Source: JARROD01 sp037384225
GTDB taxonomy: Bacteria; Pseudomonadota; Gammaproteobacteria; Pseudomonadales; Cellvibrionaceae
Assembly (NCBI GenBank): GCA_037384225.1
Contig: JARROD010000279.1
Location: 1 to 5,202, forward strand
Reading direction: 5' to 3'
Length of the DNA stretch: 5,202 bases
A program made the translations under genes and the position numbers. The notes below the pieces were generated by a model that worked only from the letters and a program-made list of their open reading frames with translations, had not been told where the DNA came from and did not search any database. Below, one piece after another: positions 1-5,202 of the stretch (positions within the stretch are counted from its first letter, which is position 1; each line of letters opens with the position of its first letter).

Positions 1-79
1 AAGTTGCAATAAAATACATGAATCGTTCCTTTTATTTAAGATAACAGCCAATAACTGAATTTAAAGCCTTTATTTCAAC

Positions 80-119
80 GTCCGCTTTGGGTCGACAGCG
101 GACAATACGAAAGACCCAA
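80..119. repeat. Inverted repeat with pseudoknot potential
   Basis: GTCCGCT (80-86) and AGCGGAC (97-103) form a perfect 7-bp stem around a 10-nt loop. The first seven loop bases, TTGGGTC (87-93), are the exact complement of GACCCAA at 113-119, so the two stems interlock in an H-type pseudoknot arrangement. There is no nucleotide between the first stem and the start of the second, so one base pair would have to open for the fold to be sterically reasonable. No T-run follows on either strand, so a terminator is unlikely. It may be a copy of a dispersed intergenic element or part of a structured RNA. Only the complementarity is seen; any function is inferred. Confidence 0.4.
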
Positions 120-153
120 GTCAAATAGTGTATTTCAGTTATTTAACCGTTTA

Positions 154-181
154 AATACAAATCCGTGTTAATACAAATCCG
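154..181. repeat. 12-bp tandem-spaced direct repeat
   Basis: The sequence AATACAAATCCG occurs at 154-165 and again, identically, at 170-181, a 16-bp period with a 4-bp spacer. It lies in AT-rich non-coding DNA. It could be a paired protein-binding site or a duplication left by replication slippage. Nothing else nearby supports a regulatory role. Confidence 0.45.
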
Positions 182-533
182 AGCCTTCATAGCAACATAA
201 AATAAAAAAATGTGCTTATATTTCTTATACGCAACAATTCCTTTTTTCCTCAGAATTGAAATCAAATATACTACAGTGTTTTTTTATGCAAGCCGCAGAC
301 TTGAGAACCATAAGATAGTTAAAAGCTAGAATTGAAAAACGACTGCAATATGGAAATCCAGACAGCCACTATGCAATCTCTCTGTAAATTTTAAAACCTT
401 GCCAATGCCAGCATACAGCCAGAAGCAAACTCTACCAGAGTGTCACTTAGGTTCGATTACACAGCCCCCTGAACGGCATACCACTGGCCGTTAACATTTG
501 GATGAGATGGTAACCTTCTTCGTTTCGAAGCTG

Positions 534-1361
534 TTATTCCGGATAGGATTTGTAAGCCATTTTCATTTGCTTACCGGAGAACGCCATACCGATCAGAAAA
601 CCGTTCTTTACACCGTGTTGGTCCAATTCGGTCTGGTATCGGCGCCGGTCGATCTGCGCCAGGGCTTTCCCAGCTGCCGCGTCCAAGTCGTCAGTGTCCG
701 AGACCTGTTTAAATTCCATCAGTATTCCGGGCGGAATTTCACCGCTTGGCATTGCTGACCCGCGCTTGGGTAGAACCGCCACATCATAGCAGCCATAACC
801 CGATTTCCGGTTGGAATAAATCGCGTGGGTACTGCGCAGACTGGCGATCAGGCCGAGTACCAGACCGTGGTAAAACTTCTCGGGATGTCTCTGACCCGGA
901 TCGAAAGCGCTGGCGGACTCGAGCAAATAATCCTCCAGACGCAGCCGGAACTCCTCCAGGTTGCCCGTCACCAGGCAATCGAGAAAACGCCGGTAGCTTT
1001 TTTCCCCCATCGGATCGGTAAACCAGGTGCGGACGATGTTTTCGAACAGATAGGCAATTTCCCGATTGGGAATAGCCAGTTCGCATTGTAGTTGCAGCCC
1101 GTCGTAGCGGACACTCAGCGGCGACAGATAGCCGCTGAATAACAACAGGCCCCACAGCGTCATACCGCTCCTTCCCAGGTCGGAAAACACCAGGTAGGGA
1201 TCGATCAGTTGCGTGCTGCTGCCCTGTCTGAGAAGGGTTTCCATTTCCTGTTTGAAGTCGGCGCCCGCTTCAGCCAACAGTTTCCGCAATAACACATTGC
1301 CACTGGTGTTGACCCAGTGAGGTCGCAATTCGCCCCGCGTGTGCAGGCAGCGGCGGGGCAA
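534..1361 (-). pseudogene. AAA-ATPase-like/PD-(D/E)XK nuclease protein, C-terminal remnant
   Basis: This is the C-terminal half of the family that joins an N-terminal AAA-ATPase-like domain (DUF1703 type) to a C-terminal PD-(D/E)XK nuclease domain (PDDEXK_9 type). Full-length members are roughly 500-570 residues; here about 275 remain. Counting from a TTG at 1361, homology starts near residues 11-22 (ELRPHWVNTSGN), the conserved linker after the ATPase. The nuclease core follows: EKFYHGLVLG (161-170), SNRKSGYGCYD with Asp193, and ILMEFK with Glu216 and Lys218, then the helix with Gln236. The catalytic D, E and K are all kept and the C-terminus looks complete. No ATG lies near the start; the open frame runs back to about 1415 without a good initiator or ribosome site, and a different fossil gene occupies that stretch. 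The P-loop domain is absent, so this is most likely a pseudogene. Expression of a free nuclease domain cannot be excluded. Its GC content looks higher than its flanks, consistent with separate origin. Confidence 0.8.
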
Positions 1362-1423
1362 CGCGTTATGGTCACCCCCATGATCAGGGCGCCGACATCG
1401 ATACCTTGGGTAGGTTCATCGAG
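1358..1423 (-). pseudogene. Fossil of a sugar ABC transporter (RbsA/XylG-type ATPase)
   Basis: The minus strand from 1423 to 1388 encodes LDEPTQGIDVGA. This matches the Walker B and D-loop signature of the second nucleotide-binding domain in the ribose/xylose/galactose importer ATPases (typically LDEPTxGIDVGA). The frame continues as LIMGVTITRC. It is in the same frame as the preceding diguanylate cyclase but lies beyond its stop codon, and in a different frame from the nuclease fragment that follows. Upstream residues (QLLDSD) do not clearly continue the ATPase. The words GALIMGV resemble a motif in the partner permeases, so the fragment might join pieces of two transporter genes. It is far too short to function. 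Confidence 0.55.
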
Positions 1424-1441
1424 ATCAGAGTCTAGGAGCTG

Positions 1442-2428
1442 CTACTGTTCATCGCCGTAGACCACACATTGATTACGCCCCTGGGCTTTGGCTTGGTACA
1501 GAGCTTGATCGGCCAAACAAAATAGGCTATTAACAGCGACGTCCTTTTGGGGCACACAACAGGCAATTCCGGCACTGATGGTTAGCCATTTTCCATGTAA
1601 GTCTTGGGTTAAGGCCGCGGCGTGAGGGTACTGCGCATTGACAACTGCCTGGCGAAAACGCTCGGCAATGGCCAGAGCTTGGCTAACTTCTGTCTGCGAT
1701 AAAATGATGGCAAATTCTTCACCACCATAGCGGGCTATCAGATCATTCGGACGTTGTGCGTATCCCCCTTTATCCAGTAACTGCGCGACATTGACCAAAC
1801 ATTCGTCTCCCGCGGCGTGGCCGTAATAATCGTTGTATTGTTTAAAATAATCGACATCGATCAGCACCAGAGATAAGGGTTTCTGTTCGCGTTGGCAGTG
1901 TTTCCAAACACGCGCCATGTGTTCATCGAATCGACGGCGGTTAGCGATTTTAGTCAGCATGTCGATACTGACCAACTCTTGTAAACGCATATTAGCGTGC
2001 CGTAATTCGTCCTCTAGCGCGCGTCGTTCGGTAATATCGTGGCCAATCCCCAATATTCCGATCAATTCGCCATCGGGGCCATACATCGGCGTTTTGGTCG
2101 TCTCCAGCAAACACCTCTGACCGCCCACTGCAAAAGTCACCCATTCTTCATTAGTGCTCGGCTTTCCCAACCTCATCGCCTTGTTATCATGCTTGCGAAA
2201 AAATTCGGCTAACTCCTTATCCACAAAATCAAAATCGGTTTTACCAACGATCTCCTCTTCCTTCGCACCAAAGAATTTTTCAAAAAGACTGTTGCAATTT
2301 AGATAAATACCATTCTCATCCTTAAGCCAAATCAAATCGGGCAGTGTATTTAACAGCGCTTCTAAATGAGCTTGCCGTTCGATGAGTTGTTTTTCGATAT
2401 CTTGCTTACTGGGCTTGAACTTCTTCAT
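1442..2428 (-). CDS. PAS-GGDEF diguanylate cyclase
   Basis: This is a soluble sensor that would condense two GTP into cyclic di-GMP in the cytosol. From the ATG at 2428 it has 328 residues. A short charged helix leads into a PAS domain (about 15-135; LLNTLPDLIWLKDENGIYLN near its start), closing with GIGHDITERR. A coiled linker precedes the GGDEF domain (about 150-325). The domain shows SIDMLTKIANRRRF (154-167), the metal-binding LIDVDYFKQYND (189-200), and an active-site GGEEF loop at 235-239. An RxxD inhibitory site (Arg226, Asp229) lies exactly five residues before GGEEF, so product inhibition is expected. No transmembrane helix or signal peptide is visible, and the PAS ligand is unknown. 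An in-frame GTG at 2455 would add nine residues, but it has no Shine-Dalgarno sequence; the ATG has GGGGGT just ahead of it. A candidate promoter sits at 2508-2537. The stop is followed at once by decayed gene fragments, so it is probably monocistronic. Confidence 0.93.
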   Translation of the reverse strand: MKKFKPSKQDIEKQLIERQAHLEALLNTLPDLIWLKDENGIYLNCNSLFEKFFGAKEEEIVGKTDFDFVDKELAEFFRKHDNKAMRLGKPSTNEEWVTFAVGGQRCLLETTKTPMYGPDGELIGILGIGHDITERRALEDELRHANMRLQELVSIDMLTKIANRRRFDEHMARVWKHCQREQKPLSLVLIDVDYFKQYNDYYGHAAGDECLVNVAQLLDKGGYAQRPNDLIARYGGEEFAIILSQTEVSQALAIAERFRQAVVNAQYPHAAALTQDLHGKWLTISAGIACCVPQKDVAVNSLFCLADQALYQAKAQGRNQCVVYGDEQ

Positions 2429-2432
2429 AACA

Positions 2433-2437
2433 CCCCC
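2433..2437 (-). promoter_or_regulatory. Ribosome binding site deciding the cyclase start
   Basis: On the minus strand GGGGGT precedes the ATG at 2428, differing from GGAGGT by one base and leaving a 4-nt gap after the G-run. The upstream GTG at 2455 has only a GTCTGTGTTGCTGAC-like context without purine-rich pairing. This supports ATG 2428 as the start. Confidence 0.45.
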
Positions 2438-2507
2438 GTAAACAAAGGAAGGCACGTCAGCAACACAGACTTTAATTCTCTATTTGTCTTTTTGAATACA
2501 TGGAAGC

Positions 2508-2537
2508 AGTATAGTTTACTGCCAGCCGTATACCCAA
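2508..2537 (-). promoter_or_regulatory. Candidate sigma-70 promoter for the diguanylate cyclase
   Basis: On the minus strand TTGGGT (2537-2532) and TATACT (2513-2508) are separated by 18 bp. The -10 matches TATAAT at five of six positions; the -35 is weaker. Transcription would start near 2501, leaving a leader of about 70 nt before the ATG at 2428. It lies in the non-coding gap and points at the cyclase. This is a pattern match only. Confidence 0.35.
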
Positions 2538-2706
2538 AGCGTATTCGAGACCGTCAAATTATTGTCATCGTTTGGCCCTCTCTCATCTTGAACTTTTGTA
2601 TTTTTCGGTCACAGCCATTGGGCGCCTCTTCCGCCACCCAAAGAAATGAAACCGCGTGTCAACATGTCAAAACAGCAACTGGAGGCGTGGTCCAGGGATG
2701 TGCCAC

Positions 2707-2742
2707 CGTTGAACTCAACGTGCTCTCCGGTGAGCGAGCACG
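2707..2742. repeat. Two overlapping inverted repeats next to the transposase remnant
   Basis: CGTTGA (2707-2712) and TCAACG (2715-2720) form a near-perfect palindrome with two bases between the arms. Overlapping it by two bases, CGTGCTC (2719-2725) and GAGCACG (2736-2742) form a 7-bp stem with a 10-nt loop. The outer edge of the second stem at 2742 abuts the last recognisable codon of the transposase-like remnant. IS91-type rolling-circle elements carry hairpins at their ends, so this could be an element terminus or an insertion scar. The base pairing is seen; the role is inferred. Confidence 0.4.
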
Positions 2743-2811
2743 GATGTCCCTGCCCTGCTTCGCCAGATAGGCGGTGGACGCCGGGTGGTATTGTTCAACG
2801 ATAGGGTCTAA
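2743..2811 (-). pseudogene. Remnant resembling an IS91-family transposase N-terminus
   Basis: A minus-strand frame open from about 2823 encodes LDPIVEQ followed by YHPASTAYLAKQGRDI. This resembles the N-terminal segment of IS91-family transposases, just before their zinc-binding domain, where a leading helix of the form EHYPAFxAxLAxQGRxLP is followed by YVxxEFxxYLKCG. The zinc-binding cysteines and everything downstream are missing: similarity stops at 2743, exactly where the inverted-repeat cluster begins. No start codon is present. IS91-family transposases are HUH rolling-circle enzymes, so the fragment would be the debris of such an insertion. The match is recalled, not searched, and about 23 residues is short, so chance resemblance remains possible. 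Confidence 0.45.
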
Positions 2812-2839
2812 TACGGGATATTTTCACAAACATCCCGTA
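2812..2839 (-). terminator. Hairpin 37 nt downstream of the ceramidase stop
   Basis: TACGGGAT (2812-2819) and ATCCCGTA (2832-2839) form a perfect 8-bp stem with a 12-nt loop. Reading on the minus strand, the stem is followed by TTAGACCC, so the T-run of a classical rho-independent terminator is missing. It may still end or stabilise the ceramidase mRNA. Its 3' arm overlaps the upstream edge of the transposase-like frame, so it could instead belong to the inserted element. Confidence 0.35.
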
Positions 2840-2876
2840 CTGAAGAATAACGAGTTATGCAATGATGGGGTAGCGG

Positions 2877-4970
2877 TTATTGGACGATAAAGCTGTCGCT
2901 AACGCCTTCATAAGACGAAATAGCCCCCGTCAGAAATGCTTTCCAATGTCCACGGTGCCTTATACGATAGGTTCCGGGAAATACTGCGGCAGTATCCAGA
3001 GTGACGGTTACTTTCGAATAGGCAACACCGTCGCGTGCCCAGTGATACGTTGTCGCCGGATCCAGATCACGCAGTACAGTAACCCATTCCCCATTGACCT
3101 TCTGCTCGACATCCATATAGCTGCCGCCAATCAATGGATCATTCTTAGGGTGCCCTCCCCAAAACACCACACTTGCAGTATCACCTTGTGAATAGGCGTC
3201 CGCCGGTTGCTCTACCACATCACCAAAGCGGCTAAACCACGGAACATCATCGAAGGCGACACCGGTCTGGAGAGTTAGCTGAAAATCAGAAAGGTCATCC
3301 GGTTCCGGTCCAGGGTTAACGGCCGATCCCCTCTCGAGCGCATCGGCCAGCATGGAAAATTCCTGCTCGTAGGCCGCAAGCGTATGCGGGCCGAAATGCG
3401 TGGAGGCACCTTCGTAATGCTGCATTGCATATTCTTCCGGAGTGGTGACATAAGAAGTGTAAGTATTGGCAAGTCCTGCAATGACAACGACATCAGATTC
3501 ATTACGCGTGACCGCCTTGCGCAGCCGACGTCCAGCCATCGTTGTCACTTCTGCAGGCGCAGCGACAATTTTCAGCTGGCCGATCTGAAGGATCTGAAAC
3601 GGTACGATCTGCGGGGTCCACGGATTGCCATCAAAAGTCGCGACTCCGGTCGGAATCAGGATCGGTTTCTGGCCATGACATTCCACATAGCTTTCATCCA
3701 GCGTCGTTGGCCAGAAGATCGACAGAAAACCGGACAGGAACGACTGTAAAAATGTTGATTGAGCATCTTCAATCGAATCCAGCGAATCCACTGTAACGCC
3801 TTCATCAAACAACGCCAGTGAAACAGTATTGTCTTCGGTTGAACCGGCTGAAAACGAAGCCCCCATCGCCGACGGACAGGTCGTTGAACCAACGCTTTCA
3901 ACGTAGTTATCGGACATATCAACGTAGGTATGGCGGAAATCCACAGCGCCTTCCAGCGCAGTCTCTGCGGTATCAAACAATGAACGCGCTTTATCATACT
4001 GGCGACCGGCAATGATATTTCCACGTTCATAATCATGAATGCCATCTGCCGGCCCCCACAGATTCGGGGTTACGTCACCGGCATTGGACTGGGCAAAGGC
4101 GGCGACAAAATCTGAATCCGCGGTATAAGTGGTGCCATCGTCCTTCTCGAAAAAATACGACGCCAGTCCTTTATTGTCACCACCAATCAAGGTGTTTGTC
4201 GGGCCAATGCTGGTCGGGTGGACAGCAAACCAGTTGATCATGCCAATGTCGGTACCATCGTATTTCTGCAAGCGAAGCAGCGTCATGGTTGTATCCACAT
4301 TGGAATCATACCGGGCTCGCTCTTGTGCCGGATTATTGGCATAAGCCAGCGGAGAGCGATTCATGCTCGCATTGTATAAATCCCCCTGATTGATCAGGAT
4401 ACGCCCCGGTGTCAGGTTGTCGTGCGCCTTTTTAATGGATTGATAAATTCCATCGACAATAAGCTCGTAATTTTCACCGATAAAACCCGATGTGGTGACG
4501 TTATACATAAAGTAATGAGAATATCCACCAGGGCCGCTATGGGTATGTGTTGCCGACAGTAATACATTTTCATCGCTGTAGTATTCTGACAATTCCGGGT
4601 CCTGGGAAATTTTGTTGATGACACCTTGTTTGACGGACTGAAAGATCATGCCCAGATCAGCGGAAACAAAAACAGCGCGTTTACGACTGTCGCCAATGAT
4701 AAAAGCACGCGACCAAAGACGCATGTAGATCCCTTCGGTTTTTTGTTCCGGTTCAGCGAATCCCATCATCCCCGCTTCCGCTGCCGGCCCGGTGATGTCA
4801 TATAGCCCTGCCCCAACCAGATAAAAGGGTTCACCACGTTGCGCAGACAAAGATTTCAGAGTGTCTTCCAGGGTTTCGGCAATACTTGCCCGACATATCA
4901 ATGATGCTATGAGCGTGAATAGAAATGCGGTTAATACACTTGATTTTTTGAGTAAATGGCTTGTTTTCAT
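2877..4970 (-). CDS. Secreted neutral ceramidase
   Basis: This enzyme would hydrolyse the N-acyl bond of ceramide to sphingosine and a fatty acid outside the cytoplasm. The 697 residues compare with about 670 in the Pseudomonas aeruginosa enzyme. Residues 1-31 form a signal peptide (KK, a hydrophobic core at about 11-26, cleavage likely after SIA at 29-31). The catalytic domain runs to about residue 550 and a C-terminal Ig-like domain follows. Zinc ligands align as His142 (THTHSGPGG), His251 (AVHPTS), Glu474 (PAEVTTMAGRR) and Tyr507 (TSYVTT). His144, Arg205 and Tyr519 match further active-site residues. Cys365 and Cys431 match a conserved pair. One departure stands out: the hallmark GDxSPN motif reads GDVTPN (298-303), with Thr301 in place of the essential Ser. 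A hydrophobic stretch at 407-420 falls in an insertion that may touch lipid. The ATG at 4970 has a weak GAGAA ahead of it. There is no operon partner; a 230-bp gap lies upstream. The family call is firm; activity is not assured. Confidence 0.93.
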   Translation of the reverse strand: MKTSHLLKKSSVLTAFLFTLIASLICRASIAETLEDTLKSLSAQRGEPFYLVGAGLYDITGPAAEAGMMGFAEPEQKTEGIYMRLWSRAFIIGDSRKRAVFVSADLGMIFQSVKQGVINKISQDPELSEYYSDENVLLSATHTHSGPGGYSHYFMYNVTTSGFIGENYELIVDGIYQSIKKAHDNLTPGRILINQGDLYNASMNRSPLAYANNPAQERARYDSNVDTTMTLLRLQKYDGTDIGMINWFAVHPTSIGPTNTLIGGDNKGLASYFFEKDDGTTYTADSDFVAAFAQSNAGDVTPNLWGPADGIHDYERGNIIAGRQYDKARSLFDTAETALEGAVDFRHTYVDMSDNYVESVGSTTCPSAMGASFSAGSTEDNTVSLALFDEGVTVDSLDSIEDAQSTFLQSFLSGFLSIFWPTTLDESYVECHGQKPILIPTGVATFDGNPWTPQIVPFQILQIGQLKIVAAPAEVTTMAGRRLRKAVTRNESDVVVIAGLANTYTSYVTTPEEYAMQHYEGASTHFGPHTLAAYEQEFSMLADALERGSAVNPGPEPDDLSDFQLTLQTGVAFDDVPWFSRFGDVVEQPADAYSQGDTASVVFWGGHPKNDPLIGGSYMDVEQKVNGEWVTVLRDLDPATTYHWARDGVAYSKVTVTLDTAAVFPGTYRIRHRGHWKAFLTGAISSYEGVSDSFIVQ

Positions 4971-5006
4971 ATAAGTTCTCTATATTTATTATTATCACTT
5001 TTGATT

Positions 5007-5050
5007 AAAAAAAGCACTTTAACACCAGCCCAAAGAGGGTAATCTGGTGT
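5007..5050 (-). terminator. Terminator-like hairpin upstream of the ceramidase
   Basis: CTGGTGT (5044-5050) pairs with ACACCAG (5022-5028), and inside it GGG (5037-5039) pairs with CCC (5029-5031) around a 5-nt loop, with a 4-nt bulge on one side. On the minus strand seven T residues follow at 5013-5007, but 8 nt after the stem, which is longer than usual for a rho-independent terminator. It lies 20 nt past the stop codon of the possible gene end at 5070, which favours a terminator. It could instead be a regulatory hairpin for the ceramidase. The stretch between it and the ceramidase start is very AT-rich, with a GATAAT -10-like word at 4991-4996 but no good -35. Confidence 0.4.
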
Positions 5051-5069
5051 AGTAGGAAGAATAAACACC

Positions 5070-5180
5070 CTATTCACCCAGGTCTAGCATTCGCCCTTTT
5101 TCTTTGTCCCCAGCTCGCAATAAATCGTAGATTCGAACGCCAATACCGAAGATTTTTACGCCCCTAATAAGAAAATTTCC
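5070..5180 (-). pseudogene. Possible 3' end of a broken small gene
   Basis: A minus-strand frame ending at a TAG (5070-5072) encodes 36 residues finishing in YDLLRAGDKEKGRMLDLGE. The charged tail looks protein-like, and the frame is followed 20 nt later by a hairpin with a T-run. It has no ATG and is preceded by an in-frame TAA (5181-5183). A second frame, starting at an ATG at 5200 and reading MDVLIFKEIFLLGA, ends at a TAA at 5156-5158; one frameshift in the overlap would join the two. I do not recognise the family. It may be a decayed gene entering from beyond the window, a frameshifted small protein, or chance. Confidence 0.22.
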
Positions 5181-5202
5181 TTAAAAATCAACACATCCAT
5201 TT

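Larger units (their letters stand above)
1..533. other. AT-rich region without a recognisable gene
   Basis: I see no credible coding sequence here on either strand; open frames are short and resemble no family I know. The region is clearly more AT-rich than the neighbouring nuclease fragment. It lies downstream of that fragment, but I see no convincing rho-independent terminator. The nearest inverted repeats are a 5-bp stem at 518-530 and a 6-bp stem AACGGC/GCCGTT at 472-492, and neither has a T-run on the minus strand. The inverted repeat at 80-119 and direct repeat at 154-181 are listed separately. The gene to the left of the window may begin or end outside it. Confidence 0.6.
2456..2876. 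other. Gap between ceramidase and cyclase, rich in decayed sequence
   Basis: There is no intact gene in this stretch of about 420 bp. It holds the cyclase promoter candidate (2508-2537), an inverted-repeat cluster (2707-2742), a transposase-like remnant (2743-2811) and a hairpin after the ceramidase (2812-2839). Between about 2600 and 2770 both strands are open for roughly 45-55 codons (for example a minus-strand frame containing SLTGEHVEFNGG and DMLTRGFISLGG), but I recognise no protein there. This part is more GC-rich than 2456-2590, as expected if it came with an inserted element. Confidence 0.55.

Noticed and set aside
451..462. A tRNA T-loop-like word, GGTTCGATTAC, in the left intergenic region.
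   Set aside because: The flanking bases do not form a T-stem, and there is no acceptor stem, anticodon arm or CCA end in register, so it is not a tRNA or a clear tRNA-derived attachment site.
518..530. The CTTCG-TTT-CGAAG hairpin after the nuclease fragment as a terminator.
   Set aside because: The stem is only 5 bp, lies across the end of the gene, and has no T-run on the minus strand.
746..1155. Several open frames of about 90-120 codons on both strands inside the nuclease remnant.
   Set aside because: They are shadows of the GC-rich nuclease frame. Only the 534-1361 frame contains the conserved motifs.
2366..2770. A 134-codon plus-strand open frame overlapping the cyclase start and the intergenic gap.
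   Set aside because: It runs antisense through the conserved start of the cyclase and then through decayed DNA. Its translation resembles no family and its length is explained by the opposite-strand coding.
4951..4970. A possible lipoprotein signal (LIC) in the ceramidase leader.
   Set aside because: The residue before Cys26 is Ile, which does not fit a lipobox (Gly, Ala or Ser expected). A type I cleavage after SIA at residue 31 fits better.
1442..4970. A ceramidase-cyclase operon linking lipid degradation to c-di-GMP signalling.
   Set aside because: The genes are codirectional, but about 450 bp of decayed DNA, a hairpin and a candidate promoter lie between them, so co-transcription is not supported.

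Overview
The window reads as an accessory, partly decayed stretch of a bacterial chromosome. It is probably from a gammaproteobacterium. The evidence for this is indirect: a secreted neutral ceramidase of the Pseudomonas aeruginosa type, a PAS-GGDEF protein, an AAA-ATPase-like/PD-(D/E)XK protein of a kind often amplified in gammaproteobacteria and Bacteroidetes, and what looks like IS91-family debris. No rRNA, tRNA or CRISPR array was seen. Every recognisable coding sequence lies on the minus strand, so transcription runs from high to low coordinates.

Layout, from the high-coordinate end. Positions 5070-5202 may hold the 3' end of a broken small gene, followed by a hairpin with a trailing T-run (about 5007-5050). 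A complete signal-peptide-bearing neutral ceramidase fills 2877-4970. It keeps the zinc ligands and substrate-contact residues of the family but has Thr where the family's GDxSPN motif has Ser. Positions 2456-2876 have no intact gene. This gap holds a hairpin just after the ceramidase, a short remnant resembling the N-terminus of an IS91-family transposase, a compact cluster of inverted repeats abutting that remnant, and a candidate promoter for the next gene. An intact PAS-GGDEF diguanylate cyclase (1442-2428) keeps its GGEEF active site and RxxD inhibitory site.

Directly behind its stop codon lies a 12-codon fossil of the Walker B/D-loop of a sugar ABC transporter ATPase (LDEPTQGIDVGA). Next is the C-terminal half of an AAA-ATPase-like/PD-(D/E)XK protein (534-1361) whose AAA domain is gone. 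Positions 1-533 are AT-rich and hold no recognisable gene; they contain a small pseudoknot-capable inverted repeat and a 12-bp direct repeat.

The two intact genes do not form an obvious pathway. The ceramidase is exported and would hydrolyse exogenous ceramide; the cyclase is a cytosolic c-di-GMP sensor. A gap of about 450 bp and a candidate promoter separate them, so they are probably transcribed independently. The more notable signal is gene decay: at least three truncated fragments of unrelated origin sit between or beside intact genes. I found no convincing new multi-gene system. The points most worth checking are the Ser-to-Thr change in the ceramidase and the fused transporter and transposon remnants.
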